Virus record (IMG/VR): IMGVR_UViG_3300020186_000064
Location: 1-32,599 of that record
Strand: one strand, 5' to 3'
Source of the DNA: a virus
Length of the DNA: 32,599 bases
Position 1 is the first letter of the stretch, and every line of letters begins with the position of its first letter. Under the pieces are notes generated by a model that saw only the letters and a program-made list of their open reading frames with translations, did not search any database and was not told where the DNA came from. A program made the position numbers and the translations under genes. Positions 1-6,830 of this stretch are shown here, in pieces.

Positions 1-180
1 TTCCAGGGGTCCGGAGGGGGGTCGGGGGTCTCGCTTGGTGATGAAAATGTGTCTGTAAAAAATCGGGGAGCTGATGAACAACGGGCCCTTTTTTGGGGCA
101 GTGGGGGCGATGCAAATCAGCAACCGGACCCCCGTATCAGATTTTGCATCCTTTGAACTGGGGGCAACGTAGGAGACCGC
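1..180. other. Non-coding region upstream of terminase genes; candidate packaging (cos/pac) site
   Basis: I see no convincing gene here. Two inverted repeats stand out. CGGGGGTC at 23-30 is complementary to GACCCCCG at 127-134. GATGCAAATC at 109-118 pairs with GATTTTGCATC at 140-150 with one bulged base. The start is very G-rich. In lambda-type phages the packaging site lies just upstream of the small terminase gene, so position and dyads suggest a terminase recognition region. No cut site can be deduced from sequence alone. Confidence 0.35.
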
Positions 181-519
181 ATGACAACCACAATGAGCCG
201 CAGCGATATGAAAATGCTGGAACGCGGCATACGGCAGAAGTGGGACATTCCGGATCAAGCGCTGTCAATGGTCCCGATGAAGATGCTCGGCATCATGGCA
301 AAGGGGACAGACAGAGACGCAATTGCAGCGGGCAGAGTGATTGCGGCTCTGATGGAAATGAATAACGACATTGACAACCCCGTGGCGCTCGTGGCGCATC
401 AGCATACACATCAGTTTTCCCCGGTAACGGCAGACAACATTGAGCAACAGCGAGCTGCACTACTTGGAGAGCTCCATCGAATCCGCCACCTCTCAGGAGG
501 AGCTGCAGGCAGCGTCTGA
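181..519 (+). CDS. Hypothetical phage protein upstream of the small terminase
   Basis: This 112-residue protein is not one I recognise. It starts at an ATG five bases after AGGAG (171-175), a good ribosome binding site. It is predicted mostly helical and soluble, with no cysteine pairs and no membrane segment. Its C-terminal part (about residues 78-105) is a Glu/Arg/Gln-rich helix. Its 3' end overlaps the small terminase gene by about 80 bases, so the two are probably translated from one message. Position at the head of the packaging operon suggests a DNA-binding or packaging accessory role, but this is inference only. Confidence 0.7.
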   Translation: MTTTMSRSDMKMLERGIRQKWDIPDQALSMVPMKMLGIMAKGTDRDAIAAGRVIAALMEMNNDIDNPVALVAHQHTHQFSPVTADNIEQQRAALLGELHRIRHLSGGAAGSV

Positions 520-1033
520 TTTGTTGTTGGAAGCAAGGGGCAGGATTGCATCCCGTGACAGATTTGACCTGCACACACTGACGGAGGTTGCAGAATTCTT
601 CGGACTTGACGAACACACAATCAGGACGTGGCGGCTGAAGACACCACCGATGCCGGGCGATCCTGGCAAGTGGCCGATCAGGCAGATAGTGCAATGGAGG
701 TGCAACTGGATTCAACAGAGCGACCTGGCATCAGCGAAGCGGCAACAGGATTTCGAACTGGGACAGATTCAGGTCGAGCAAAAGCGGCTGGAGTTGGATC
801 GTGACAAGCTGCTGAGCCTTGACAGAACCGACGTGGAGTTGTGGGCGAGCGTGGCACTAACAGAGCTGAAGGCCGGAGTCATGCAGTTGCCTGAGATGCT
901 GGCAGCAAGTGCTCCGGCGGAACTGAAATCATTTGTGCGTGAAGAATCAGACAGACATTGTCGCGACGTGCTCACAGCAACGTGCCGTCGGTTGGAGATG
1001 GCGGAACTCGGAAAGGTTACTGCTGCAGAATGA
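440..1033 (+). CDS. Probable terminase small subunit (Nu1-like)
   Basis: The 197-residue product has a helix-turn-helix near residues 47-66 (LTEVAEFFGLDEHTIRTWRL), of the kind used by Nu1-type small subunits to recognise packaging DNA. A long charged helix follows (about 85-130), probably for oligomerisation. The stop codon overlaps the start of the large terminase gene as ATGA, which fits the lambda Nu1-A pair. The given start is a TTG deep inside the preceding gene with a weak ribosome site. An AGGAGGAG at 495-502 hints that initiation could be further downstream, although no ideally spaced in-frame start follows it. The family call rests on motif and context. Confidence 0.7.
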   Translation: MSNSELHYLESSIESATSQEELQAASDLLLEARGRIASRDRFDLHTLTEVAEFFGLDEHTIRTWRLKTPPMPGDPGKWPIRQIVQWRCNWIQQSDLASAKRQQDFELGQIQVEQKRLELDRDKLLSLDRTDVELWASVALTELKAGVMQLPEMLAASAPAELKSFVREESDRHCRDVLTATCRRLEMAELGKVTAAE

Positions 1034-2916
1034 TAGCGTTGAAAGCTACCAGACTTTTGAAACCTCAGCCGCGAGTACATACCGCAGACTGGCTGCAGCG
1101 TCATGTCACGATGCCCAAGGGGACCGAAACAGGCGGACTGCCGTTCTCGCTGGCGTCGTTTCCGCATGTCAGCGGAGTGCTGGCGGCGTTCGATGATCGG
1201 TCAGTCCGGCGTGTGGTTTTGCAGTGGGGTACCCGCCTCGGCAAGACCACAAGTTGCCTGAGTCTGATGGCTATGGTTGCGGCGACTGAGCCTCGCAACA
1301 TGATGTTCGCGAGCCCCACGAAAGACGCAGCCGCACGGGTGATCGGGTCAAGGCTGTATCCGATTCTTCGAAACGCTGACGGCGTGCGGGAGCAACTGCC
1401 GCCCGAGGCACGGCAAAGCAAGTTGCACGTCAAAATGGAGACGTGCCAGATTTTCGTAGGCTGGTCGGGATCAGAGTCAAGCCTCGCCGACGTTGGAGCA
1501 TGGTTCGGGACTGCGTCGGAGATCGACAAGTGGGACGACTCGGCGTCAAACGAAGGCGACTCACTCAAACTGTTCGTGAATCGTTTCAAGGGGTTCCCGG
1601 ATCACAAGATCATTTTTGAATCGACACCAACAATCAAAGGACGCAGCCGAATTGAAAAGCTGATGAAAGAATCGAATCAGCATCGCCGCTACGTTCCGTG
1701 TCCGCACTGCGGGGAGTTTCAGACACTGAGAAAAGGTGACGAGTATTCGCCAGGAGGATTCCGGTGGGACCGTGATGACCACGGAAATTCATCTGCCGAA
1801 ATTGCATTCCGCACAGCGTACTACGAGTGCGAGAAGTGCATCGGGAAAATCGAAAATCATCATCGCGTCCAGATGCTGCGGCGTGGCGTGTGGTGTCCGG
1901 ACGGATGCACTGTTTCAGTCAGCGGAGAGATCACGGGGACAGCAACAAAGTCGGGATCTGACACGGTCGGATTTGGCCCGCTGGCATCTTGGTACGCACT
2001 TACCGAGACGTGGGGGAGCTTTGCTCGCGCGTGGATCCAGGCGCAGAAGAGGCCGCGTGATCTGCAAGATGTCGTCAACGGGTACATGGGCGAGACGTGG
2101 GAAATCAAGCGCACGAAGAGCACTCCGGAAAAAGTCGGCGAACGACTATCGACAACGACGCGGCGCGGAACTGTTCCGGACTTTGGTCGCTTCCTCACGG
2201 TGACTGTCGACCGGCAGGCGGCAGACGGCGGCTTCGTGAAATGGGTTGTTCTCGCGCATGGGGAAAGCGATCAGGCCGCAGTGGTCGATTACGGGATGTC
2301 AATCACACTTGAGTCGATCTGGGATATCGTGATTCGAGCAACGTATCCGCACGCCGACGGCGGGAACGGACTGGTTCCGGTTGCTGCCGCAGTTGACTCA
2401 GGTTGGGATACAAAAAACACATACGACTTTTGTAACACTCACCCCGGAATGTTGGCCTGCAAAGGGTCATCGACTGACCTGCAAGGCCAGCCGTATAAGC
2501 TCGCCACTGTTGGCGAAAGTCGACACTCTTCTGACGGACAATTGCTGTTTCACGTCAACACGGATTTTTGGGAAACCGATCTGCAGTCGAGGCTTGAAGA
2601 CAAGTTGCCCGGAGAACCGGGAGCGCTGACCCTTCCGGCGGGCGCACAGCATGACATTGATTTTCTGTGCGAGATGTGCAACTCGACACTCACTGACAAG
2701 ATCGACGGGCGAGGGAATGCGCGGATGACTTGGGTGAAGAGTGACGAAAATGCACCGAACGACTTTCGCGATGCCGTGCGGTATGGACTGGCGCTGGGAA
2801 GAGCGTGGATTGAAGAGCGGGGCGGAATGCCGAATCGTAGCGAAATCGCGACAGCCACGAAGGCCGTCACATACTCAGGAGATCGAAGACCCGATGGACG
2901 AACATGGACAGAATAG
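1030..2916 (+). CDS. Terminase large subunit, GpA family
   Basis: This 628-residue protein is the ATP-driven packaging motor and the nuclease that cuts concatemeric DNA. The ATPase Walker A variant is WGTRLGKTT (residues 66-74). An acidic segment, EIDKWDD (about 164-170), occupies the Walker B position, and FESTPT (about 196-201) fits the coupling motif. A zinc-binding pair of the GpA type is visible: CPHC at 224-227 and CEKC at 267-270. The C-terminal nuclease has acidic residues in TVDRQAADGG (D394) and AAVDSGWD (D456, D460). I chose the ATG that overlaps the small subunit stop (ATGA) rather than the TTG at 958. Length is typical for GpA proteins. Confidence 0.95.
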   Translation: MIALKATRLLKPQPRVHTADWLQRHVTMPKGTETGGLPFSLASFPHVSGVLAAFDDRSVRRVVLQWGTRLGKTTSCLSLMAMVAATEPRNMMFASPTKDAAARVIGSRLYPILRNADGVREQLPPEARQSKLHVKMETCQIFVGWSGSESSLADVGAWFGTASEIDKWDDSASNEGDSLKLFVNRFKGFPDHKIIFESTPTIKGRSRIEKLMKESNQHRRYVPCPHCGEFQTLRKGDEYSPGGFRWDRDDHGNSSAEIAFRTAYYECEKCIGKIENHHRVQMLRRGVWCPDGCTVSVSGEITGTATKSGSDTVGFGPLASWYALTETWGSFARAWIQAQKRPRDLQDVVNGYMGETWEIKRTKSTPEKVGERLSTTTRRGTVPDFGRFLTVTVDRQAADGGFVKWVVLAHGESDQAAVVDYGMSITLESIWDIVIRATYPHADGGNGLVPVAAAVDSGWDTKNTYDFCNTHPGMLACKGSSTDLQGQPYKLATVGESRHSSDGQLLFHVNTDFWETDLQSRLEDKLPGEPGALTLPAGAQHDIDFLCEMCNSTLTDKIDGRGNARMTWVKSDENAPNDFRDAVRYGLALGRAWIEERGGMPNRSEIATATKAVTYSGDRRPDGRTWTE

Positions 2917-3262
2917 CAAGAAGCACAATCCGCCAATGAAATCCGTCGAGAAGCCCGTGGTGTCGCGGACATCGGCTCCCGCTCCGACAGTATTGCCTGC
3001 GAGCGTTGACCCGCCACCTGAGATCACTCGCACGTCATCCGGTCGCATGATGGCACCACATCGACGCTGCCCGCTGTGCTGGGAACGCTGCCAGGGCTAC
3101 GGAACGTCGTACAGCACGGCTCCGAATGGCCGGACGTATTACAAGTGCATCCAGACGCTGTTGCCTGAGCACCCGCCATGCGGTCACACGTGGAGCGTGT
3201 TAATAGAGTTGCACTCGGTTACCGTGCAACACAGGATCGTTCACCTTGACGGTGAGCGTTGA
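2894..3262 (+). CDS. Small zinc-ribbon protein, unknown function
   Basis: The 122-residue product has a disordered, Pro/Ser/Lys-rich N-terminal half. Its C-terminal half has four cysteines spaced as a possible zinc ribbon (CPLCWERC, then YYKC and PPCGHTW). I do not recognise the family. The chosen ATG lies 12 bases after AGGAG (2877-2881) and within the last codons of the large terminase gene, so translation is probably coupled. Longer in-frame starts exist, but they would bury the gene in the terminase. It may be a nucleic-acid-binding accessory protein, as an inference from the zinc ribbon only. Confidence 0.6.
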   Translation: MDEHGQNSKKHNPPMKSVEKPVVSRTSAPAPTVLPASVDPPPEITRTSSGRMMAPHRRCPLCWERCQGYGTSYSTAPNGRTYYKCIQTLLPEHPPCGHTWSVLIELHSVTVQHRIVHLDGER

Positions 3263-3288
3263 CAACAGGTCATGGGTCTTGGTATCGT
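3259..3288 (+). promoter_or_regulatory. Possible sigma70-type promoter
   Basis: TTGACA (3259-3264) is a perfect -35 match. After 18 bases comes TATCGT (3283-3288), which matches four of six -10 positions. It would start a transcript near 3295, inside the hairpin-rich gap ahead of the A-rich insert. There is no experimental support and the host consensus is unknown. Confidence 0.35.
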
Positions 3289-3296
3289 GCCCGCTC

Positions 3297-3346
3297 AATC
3301 ACTCGGCAAGGAGTGATTCAGTCGACTTTCGCGGGCTCCGGCTCGC
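3297..3346 (+). ncRNA. Tandem hairpins ahead of a terminator; possible small RNA or leader
   Basis: AATCACTC (3297-3304) and GAGTGATT (3311-3318) form a perfect 8-bp hairpin with a 6-base loop. A second GC-rich hairpin follows (GCGGGC TCCG GCTCGC, near 3331-3346, one G-U pair). With the terminator at 3353-3394 and the promoter-like sequence at 3259-3288, this could be a short structured RNA of about 100 nt or an attenuated leader. I cannot assign it to a known RNA family. Confidence 0.3.
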
Positions 3347-3352
3347 ACTGAG

Positions 3353-3394
3353 AAACCCACACACAGGACTTGCCTCTTGTGCTGTGGGTTTTTT
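3353..3394 (+). terminator. Intrinsic terminator before the A-rich insert
   Basis: AAACCCACA (3353-3361) pairs perfectly with TGTGGGTTT (3383-3391), and the run of T bases extends from the stem. It would stop or reduce read-through from the terminase operon, or attenuate expression of the downstream zinc-finger gene. Confidence 0.75.
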
Positions 3395-3412
3395 CGTTTG
3401 GAGTGAAAAAAC

Positions 3413-4231
3413 ATGATGAAATCATGTCGCATTTGCGGAATCGCATTTAATGCTCCTGCGAATCATAAGACATGCGGAACCGTGTGTGGCAAGACGCTGA
3501 GTCGAAAAACAGCTAAACGTATGCCGAAGTACCGCAATTGTGTGATCTGCAAAAAAAACTTTCGGCTCAAAACAAGTGGGTCCGAGATAACGTGTAGTAA
3601 AGAATGTAGTGTTGAAAGAAAACGCCAAACGACTAACACGAGACAGCGAAAAAAACGCGGGACAACAGAAACGATTTCGTGTGTTATTTGTGGCAAGCCC
3701 GTAGCGGTTTGGGGGACCACAAAAACGCATGAAGGCGAGTGTCGTGATGAGCTGCGAAATCGGTACAAACCAATCTGGAAAGCAAAAAGAAGAACCATCG
3801 ATCGGGAAAAGACTAGGGCAACTCGGGCTAAATGGTTGGAAAATCCACAGAACAGGGAAACTGTACGAAAGTCACAAAGGAACTGGAACGCAAGACACAG
3901 GAGTGATCCCGAACAAATTGCAAAACGGCGAAGGTCGGAAGCAAATCGTAGGGAAAAACAAAAAGCAAAGGGTATTAAGCGATCGTTGATTGATCAGAGA
4001 AGCGCATCTCTTCGACACGCGGTCATTCGGTCAGAAATGACGGCAGACCAAATAAAAGAGTACCGCAGAAAAAAAGCGGCAGAGATGCGAAAGAGAATGG
4101 CGGATCCCGTAAAGGGTGCGAGAGTTCGTGAGTTGAAGCGGGAAGAACGAAAAAGAAAACACAAGGGCGTGTTTGCTATTAGCGTGTTGCGTGCAATTGA
4201 AGGTTTAAGCGACTTAATTAAAGGAAATTGA
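3413..4231 (+). CDS. Lys/Arg-rich protein with tandem zinc-finger motifs
   Basis: The 272-residue product begins with three CxxC-type units (CRICG near residue 5, CVICKK near 43, CVICGKP near 90), each followed by further Cys residues. The rest is a very basic, Lys/Arg-rich, probably helical and coiled region with repeated RRK/KRK patches. This layout suggests nucleic-acid binding. I do not see an HNH or other catalytic motif, although zinc modules of this kind occur next to phage homing nucleases. The gene is visibly richer in A than its neighbours, and it sits in a terminator-bounded insert, which suggests recent acquisition. Function unknown. Confidence 0.75.
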   Translation: MMKSCRICGIAFNAPANHKTCGTVCGKTLSRKTAKRMPKYRNCVICKKNFRLKTSGSEITCSKECSVERKRQTTNTRQRKKRGTTETISCVICGKPVAVWGTTKTHEGECRDELRNRYKPIWKAKRRTIDREKTRATRAKWLENPQNRETVRKSQRNWNARHRSDPEQIAKRRRSEANRREKQKAKGIKRSLIDQRSASLRHAVIRSEMTADQIKEYRRKKAAEMRKRMADPVKGARVRELKREERKRKHKGVFAISVLRAIEGLSDLIKGN

Positions 4232-4235
4232 TAGA

Positions 4236-4859
4236 ATGTCAACTGCTACGATTGTCGAAAAAGGCACGGGCCACAGGAACGATATCGCATCGTCACTAGA
4301 ACAAATTAAGTCAGAACACGATGTGCAGTCATTGCTGTCTCAAATGAATGACTGCTTGGCTCTCACCGCAGACTCCATAATGAAAATTGGAGCCATTGTT
4401 CGCAGGCTTGAACAATTGGAAGTCGATGTTTCTTCATTGCGAATACCAAACATGGACTACTTCCGGCGAATTGCTCACGGAAGTATGCTTCCCGGTGTGT
4501 TCGTCAGTCTAGCGGGAAGCCCGCTTATAATGCGGCGCGTTTCCAGATTGCCGATTCCGGATCAGCAAAAAATTGTTAATGGTGAACCAGTAAAGGTTAT
4601 CCTCAGAGGAGGCGACCACATGATGATATCTGTTGACAATATGACGACAAAGCAAACAAAGCAGGTGTTTGCTGTCGATCACATCCGGAGCGACTCACAA
4701 CAAGCTGCATGGCTTGTGGCTGATGAACAGTCTATTCCTGCGAACACAGAGAGGCCACCAGTGATGCTCGACCGCCGCCGCAACGGAATCGTTATTGGTG
4801 AAGTGTTCGTGAGTGCAAGTGATCTTGCAAAATACCTTGGAGATCTTGCGGAGAAGTAA
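4236..4859 (+). CDS. Hypothetical protein, partner of the zinc-finger gene
   Basis: This 207-residue protein has an N-terminal helical part (residues 1-70, including a possible coiled coil near 45-65), then a mixed alpha/beta C-terminal half. It starts four bases after the previous stop, with AAGGA at 4221-4225, so the two genes form one operon. No catalytic motif is recognisable. A segment near residues 85-115 could be a helix-turn-helix, but I cannot confirm this. It ends just before a strong terminator. It may be a regulator or a superinfection or defence gene of the moron type, but I have no direct evidence for a role. Confidence 0.75.
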   Translation: MSTATIVEKGTGHRNDIASSLEQIKSEHDVQSLLSQMNDCLALTADSIMKIGAIVRRLEQLEVDVSSLRIPNMDYFRRIAHGSMLPGVFVSLAGSPLIMRRVSRLPIPDQQKIVNGEPVKVILRGGDHMMISVDNMTTKQTKQVFAVDHIRSDSQQAAWLVADEQSIPANTERPPVMLDRRRNGIVIGEVFVSASDLAKYLGDLAEK

Positions 4860-4885
4860 AACAGGAATAAGAAATACTGATCCAC

Positions 4886-4917
4886 AAAGGCAGGGCGGTT
4901 TTCCGTCCTGCCTTTTT
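4886..4917 (+). terminator. Intrinsic terminator closing the two-gene insert
   Basis: AAAGGCAGGGCGG (4886-4898), a TTTT loop, and CCGTCCTGCCTTTTTT (4903 on) form a 13-bp stem with one G-U pair followed by a T run. This is a strong rho-independent terminator downstream of 4236-4859. Confidence 0.85.
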
Positions 4918-4956
4918 TCATTGGTAAACTTGGTAATGCCTGCCCGTGCCGGCTGA

Positions 4957-4971
4957 TCACACACTGTGTGA
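4957..4971. promoter_or_regulatory. Perfect 15-base palindrome abutting the gpW-like start codon
   Basis: TCACACA, C, TGTGTGA (4957-4971) is a perfect inverted repeat that ends directly before the ATG at 4972. It could be a protein-binding site or an RNA hairpin that hides the start. A direct repeat, TTGGTAA, lies just upstream (4921-4927 and 4930-4936). Because a strong terminator precedes it, the late operon may need a promoter here. Confidence 0.35.
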
Positions 4972-5184
4972 ATGACAGCGGCAGAAGAACTCACGCTTAC
5001 CGACGCGGCAATCACCTCATGCTTGACGGCACAGTCCTACACTGTGTCAGGTCGCGTGAAGATGATGGCGAACTATTCCGCCCTGACGAAGCGGCGTGAC
5101 GAACTGCTGCGACAAATTATTGAAGCTGCCGAAAGCGGCGGGTCAATGTGCTCGCTTGGTCTCCTGATGGAGCCCTCGCTATGA
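4972..5184 (+). CDS. Head completion protein, gpW-like
   Basis: The 70-residue product matches the length and pattern of gpW-like head-tail joining proteins: an N-terminal helix, a short beta hairpin (SYTVSGRVKMMANYS, about residues 22-36), then a second helix with a basic-acidic face (KRRDELLRQIIEAAES). In lambda, W lies between the large terminase and the portal gene, exactly as here. gpW plugs the portal after packaging and prepares it for tail attachment. The stop overlaps the portal start as ATGA. The start has no clear ribosome site but follows a perfect palindrome. The call depends partly on gene order. Confidence 0.7.
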   Translation: MTAAEELTLTDAAITSCLTAQSYTVSGRVKMMANYSALTKRRDELLRQIIEAAESGGSMCSLGLLMEPSL

Positions 5185-6830
5185 GCCTTGCTCTGTCCGA
5201 TCGAATCATAAGCCTCTTGTCTCCACGTTGGGCATTGTCGCGAGCTTCTGCAAGGGCCACGTTACAACAGATGGCCACGGTTGTTGGTGGCTCTGGCGGT
5301 TACGATGCGGGGAAGCTGACCAGATTTACACGAGGTCGCTCCGGGTCGGACGGAAAAGAAAACAGCATCCCGACTGAGCAGCTCGACAGACTGCGGTCGA
5401 GCGCATGGAACGCATGGCGAAACAATCCATATGCTCGCAAGATCGTCAGGGCGATCGAAGCAAAGGTGATCGGCCCGGCGATGATTCCTGAGTCGCTCGC
5501 AATGAATGCCGACGGCTCACCAAACACGGAATTTCGGAAGCGGTGTAAACAACTCTGGACTGCAATCGACTGCGGATTTGATGTTCGGGGACTGCCAGGC
5601 CAAGGCGGGCAGACAATGCCGGGTCTTCAGCGACTTGCTCTGCGCGCGTGCGTATTGTCAGGAAATGTTCTCTACCAGCTGGTGCCTGTCGACAATGCTG
5701 AAATGCTTCGCCGGGATCTCCCGGTCGCAATGGCTTTGCAGTTTATCGACATATCGCGACTCACAAATGATGTCCCGCCGCACGAAATCAAACGCGGGCA
5801 TTCGCTCTATCGCGGAATCGAGTTCACGCCGAACGGTCAACGTGCAGCGTACTGGGTTACAGACGGCGTTCCGGGTTCAGTAGAAGGCCAGAAAGCGAGA
5901 AGAATTCCGGTCGAACAAGTGCGTCATTTATTTACCGAGGACGACATTGATCAGGTAATAGGCGTGACATGGTTTGCAGCCTCGATGATGCCGATGCGTG
6001 ACGCGAACGATTTGCAGTTCAATGTCCTGAAATCAACCGCAATGGCCGCTTGTGTCGCAATGGGCATTCGCAAGCCAACAGGAAAAGCTCGCTTCGGGCT
6101 AAATGCGGCATCGGAAAACCAATCCGGCACTTCTGACGGGACAGACCTGACCGACGCTGACGGCAATGCAATCACAAAAATGCAGCCTGGAATGATCGTC
6201 AATCTTGGCGAGACTGGTGACTTGCAAACGTTCTCACCAAACCAGCCGAACATCAATCCGGAAGGGTTTGTGCAGCATATGCTCCGCGGTGTCACGGCAG
6301 GAATGCCAGCCGTGAAATCAAGCACGGTGATCGGAGACTATCGCCAGTCGTCATTCAGCTCCGAAAAGGCTGCTGACAATGACATATGGCCAGAAGTCAT
6401 GGCTCTTCAAGAATGGTTTGCGAGCGGGTTTTGTCAGCCAATCTACGAAGCCGTCGTGAAGGCCGCAGTTGTCAGTGGATACTTTGGACCGACGCTGTCG
6501 GTCGAGGCATTTGCGGAGCAGCCGAGTCTGTACCTTGCCGCAAAGTGGCAAGGTCCGGTTGCTCAAAGCATCAACCCGGAAAAAGATATCACTGCTGCCG
6601 CAATGCGAATGCAACACGGGCTTAGTTCCCCGCAGATGGAATGCGCTCGAATGAACGTGTCATGGTCGGACGTGCTCAACGACGTCGCGGACTTTTACGC
6701 GACTGCAGAATCCAAGGGCATTCCCGAAGCGGTCGTCAACAACGTGTTCAGCGTTGACGCTCAGGACCAACTGGCGGCAGAGACAGTCGCGGCAAACGCA
6801 GATGCAAATAAGGAGTCAGCGAATGCCTAA
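5181..6830 (+). CDS. Portal protein, lambda (GpB) family
   Basis: This 549-residue protein forms the dodecameric ring through which DNA enters and leaves the capsid. The N-terminal signature of lambda-type portals is clear: RSSAWNAWRNNPYARKIVRA followed by IEAKVIGPAMIPE (about residues 72-105). Later conserved blocks include the LRACVLSGNVLYQLVP strand region and a C-terminal EKDITAAAMRMQHGL segment, typical of the family. I selected the ATG that overlaps the gpW stop (ATGA, with GGAG at 5169-5172), not the upstream in-frame TTG at 5148. The 3' end overlaps the capsid gene by eight bases. Length is normal for the family. Confidence 0.93.
   Translation: MSLALSDRIISLLSPRWALSRASARATLQQMATVVGGSGGYDAGKLTRFTRGRSGSDGKENSIPTEQLDRLRSSAWNAWRNNPYARKIVRAIEAKVIGPAMIPESLAMNADGSPNTEFRKRCKQLWTAIDCGFDVRGLPGQGGQTMPGLQRLALRACVLSGNVLYQLVPVDNAEMLRRDLPVAMALQFIDISRLTNDVPPHEIKRGHSLYRGIEFTPNGQRAAYWVTDGVPGSVEGQKARRIPVEQVRHLFTEDDIDQVIGVTWFAASMMPMRDANDLQFNVLKSTAMAACVAMGIRKPTGKARFGLNAASENQSGTSDGTDLTDADGNAITKMQPGMIVNLGETGDLQTFSPNQPNINPEGFVQHMLRGVTAGMPAVKSSTVIGDYRQSSFSSEKAADNDIWPEVMALQEWFASGFCQPIYEAVVKAAVVSGYFGPTLSVEAFAEQPSLYLAAKWQGPVAQSINPEKDITAAAMRMQHGLSSPQMECARMNVSWSDVLNDVADFYATAESKGIPEAVVNNVFSVDAQDQLAAETVAANADANKESANA

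Noticed and set aside
1-40. G-quadruplex at the left edge
   Set aside because: There are strong G runs but only three clear runs of three or more, so a stable four-run motif is not supported.
93-365. 90-residue ORF overlapping the first gene
   Set aside because: Its product is low-complexity and out of frame with the well-supported gene at 181-519, which has a good ribosome site.
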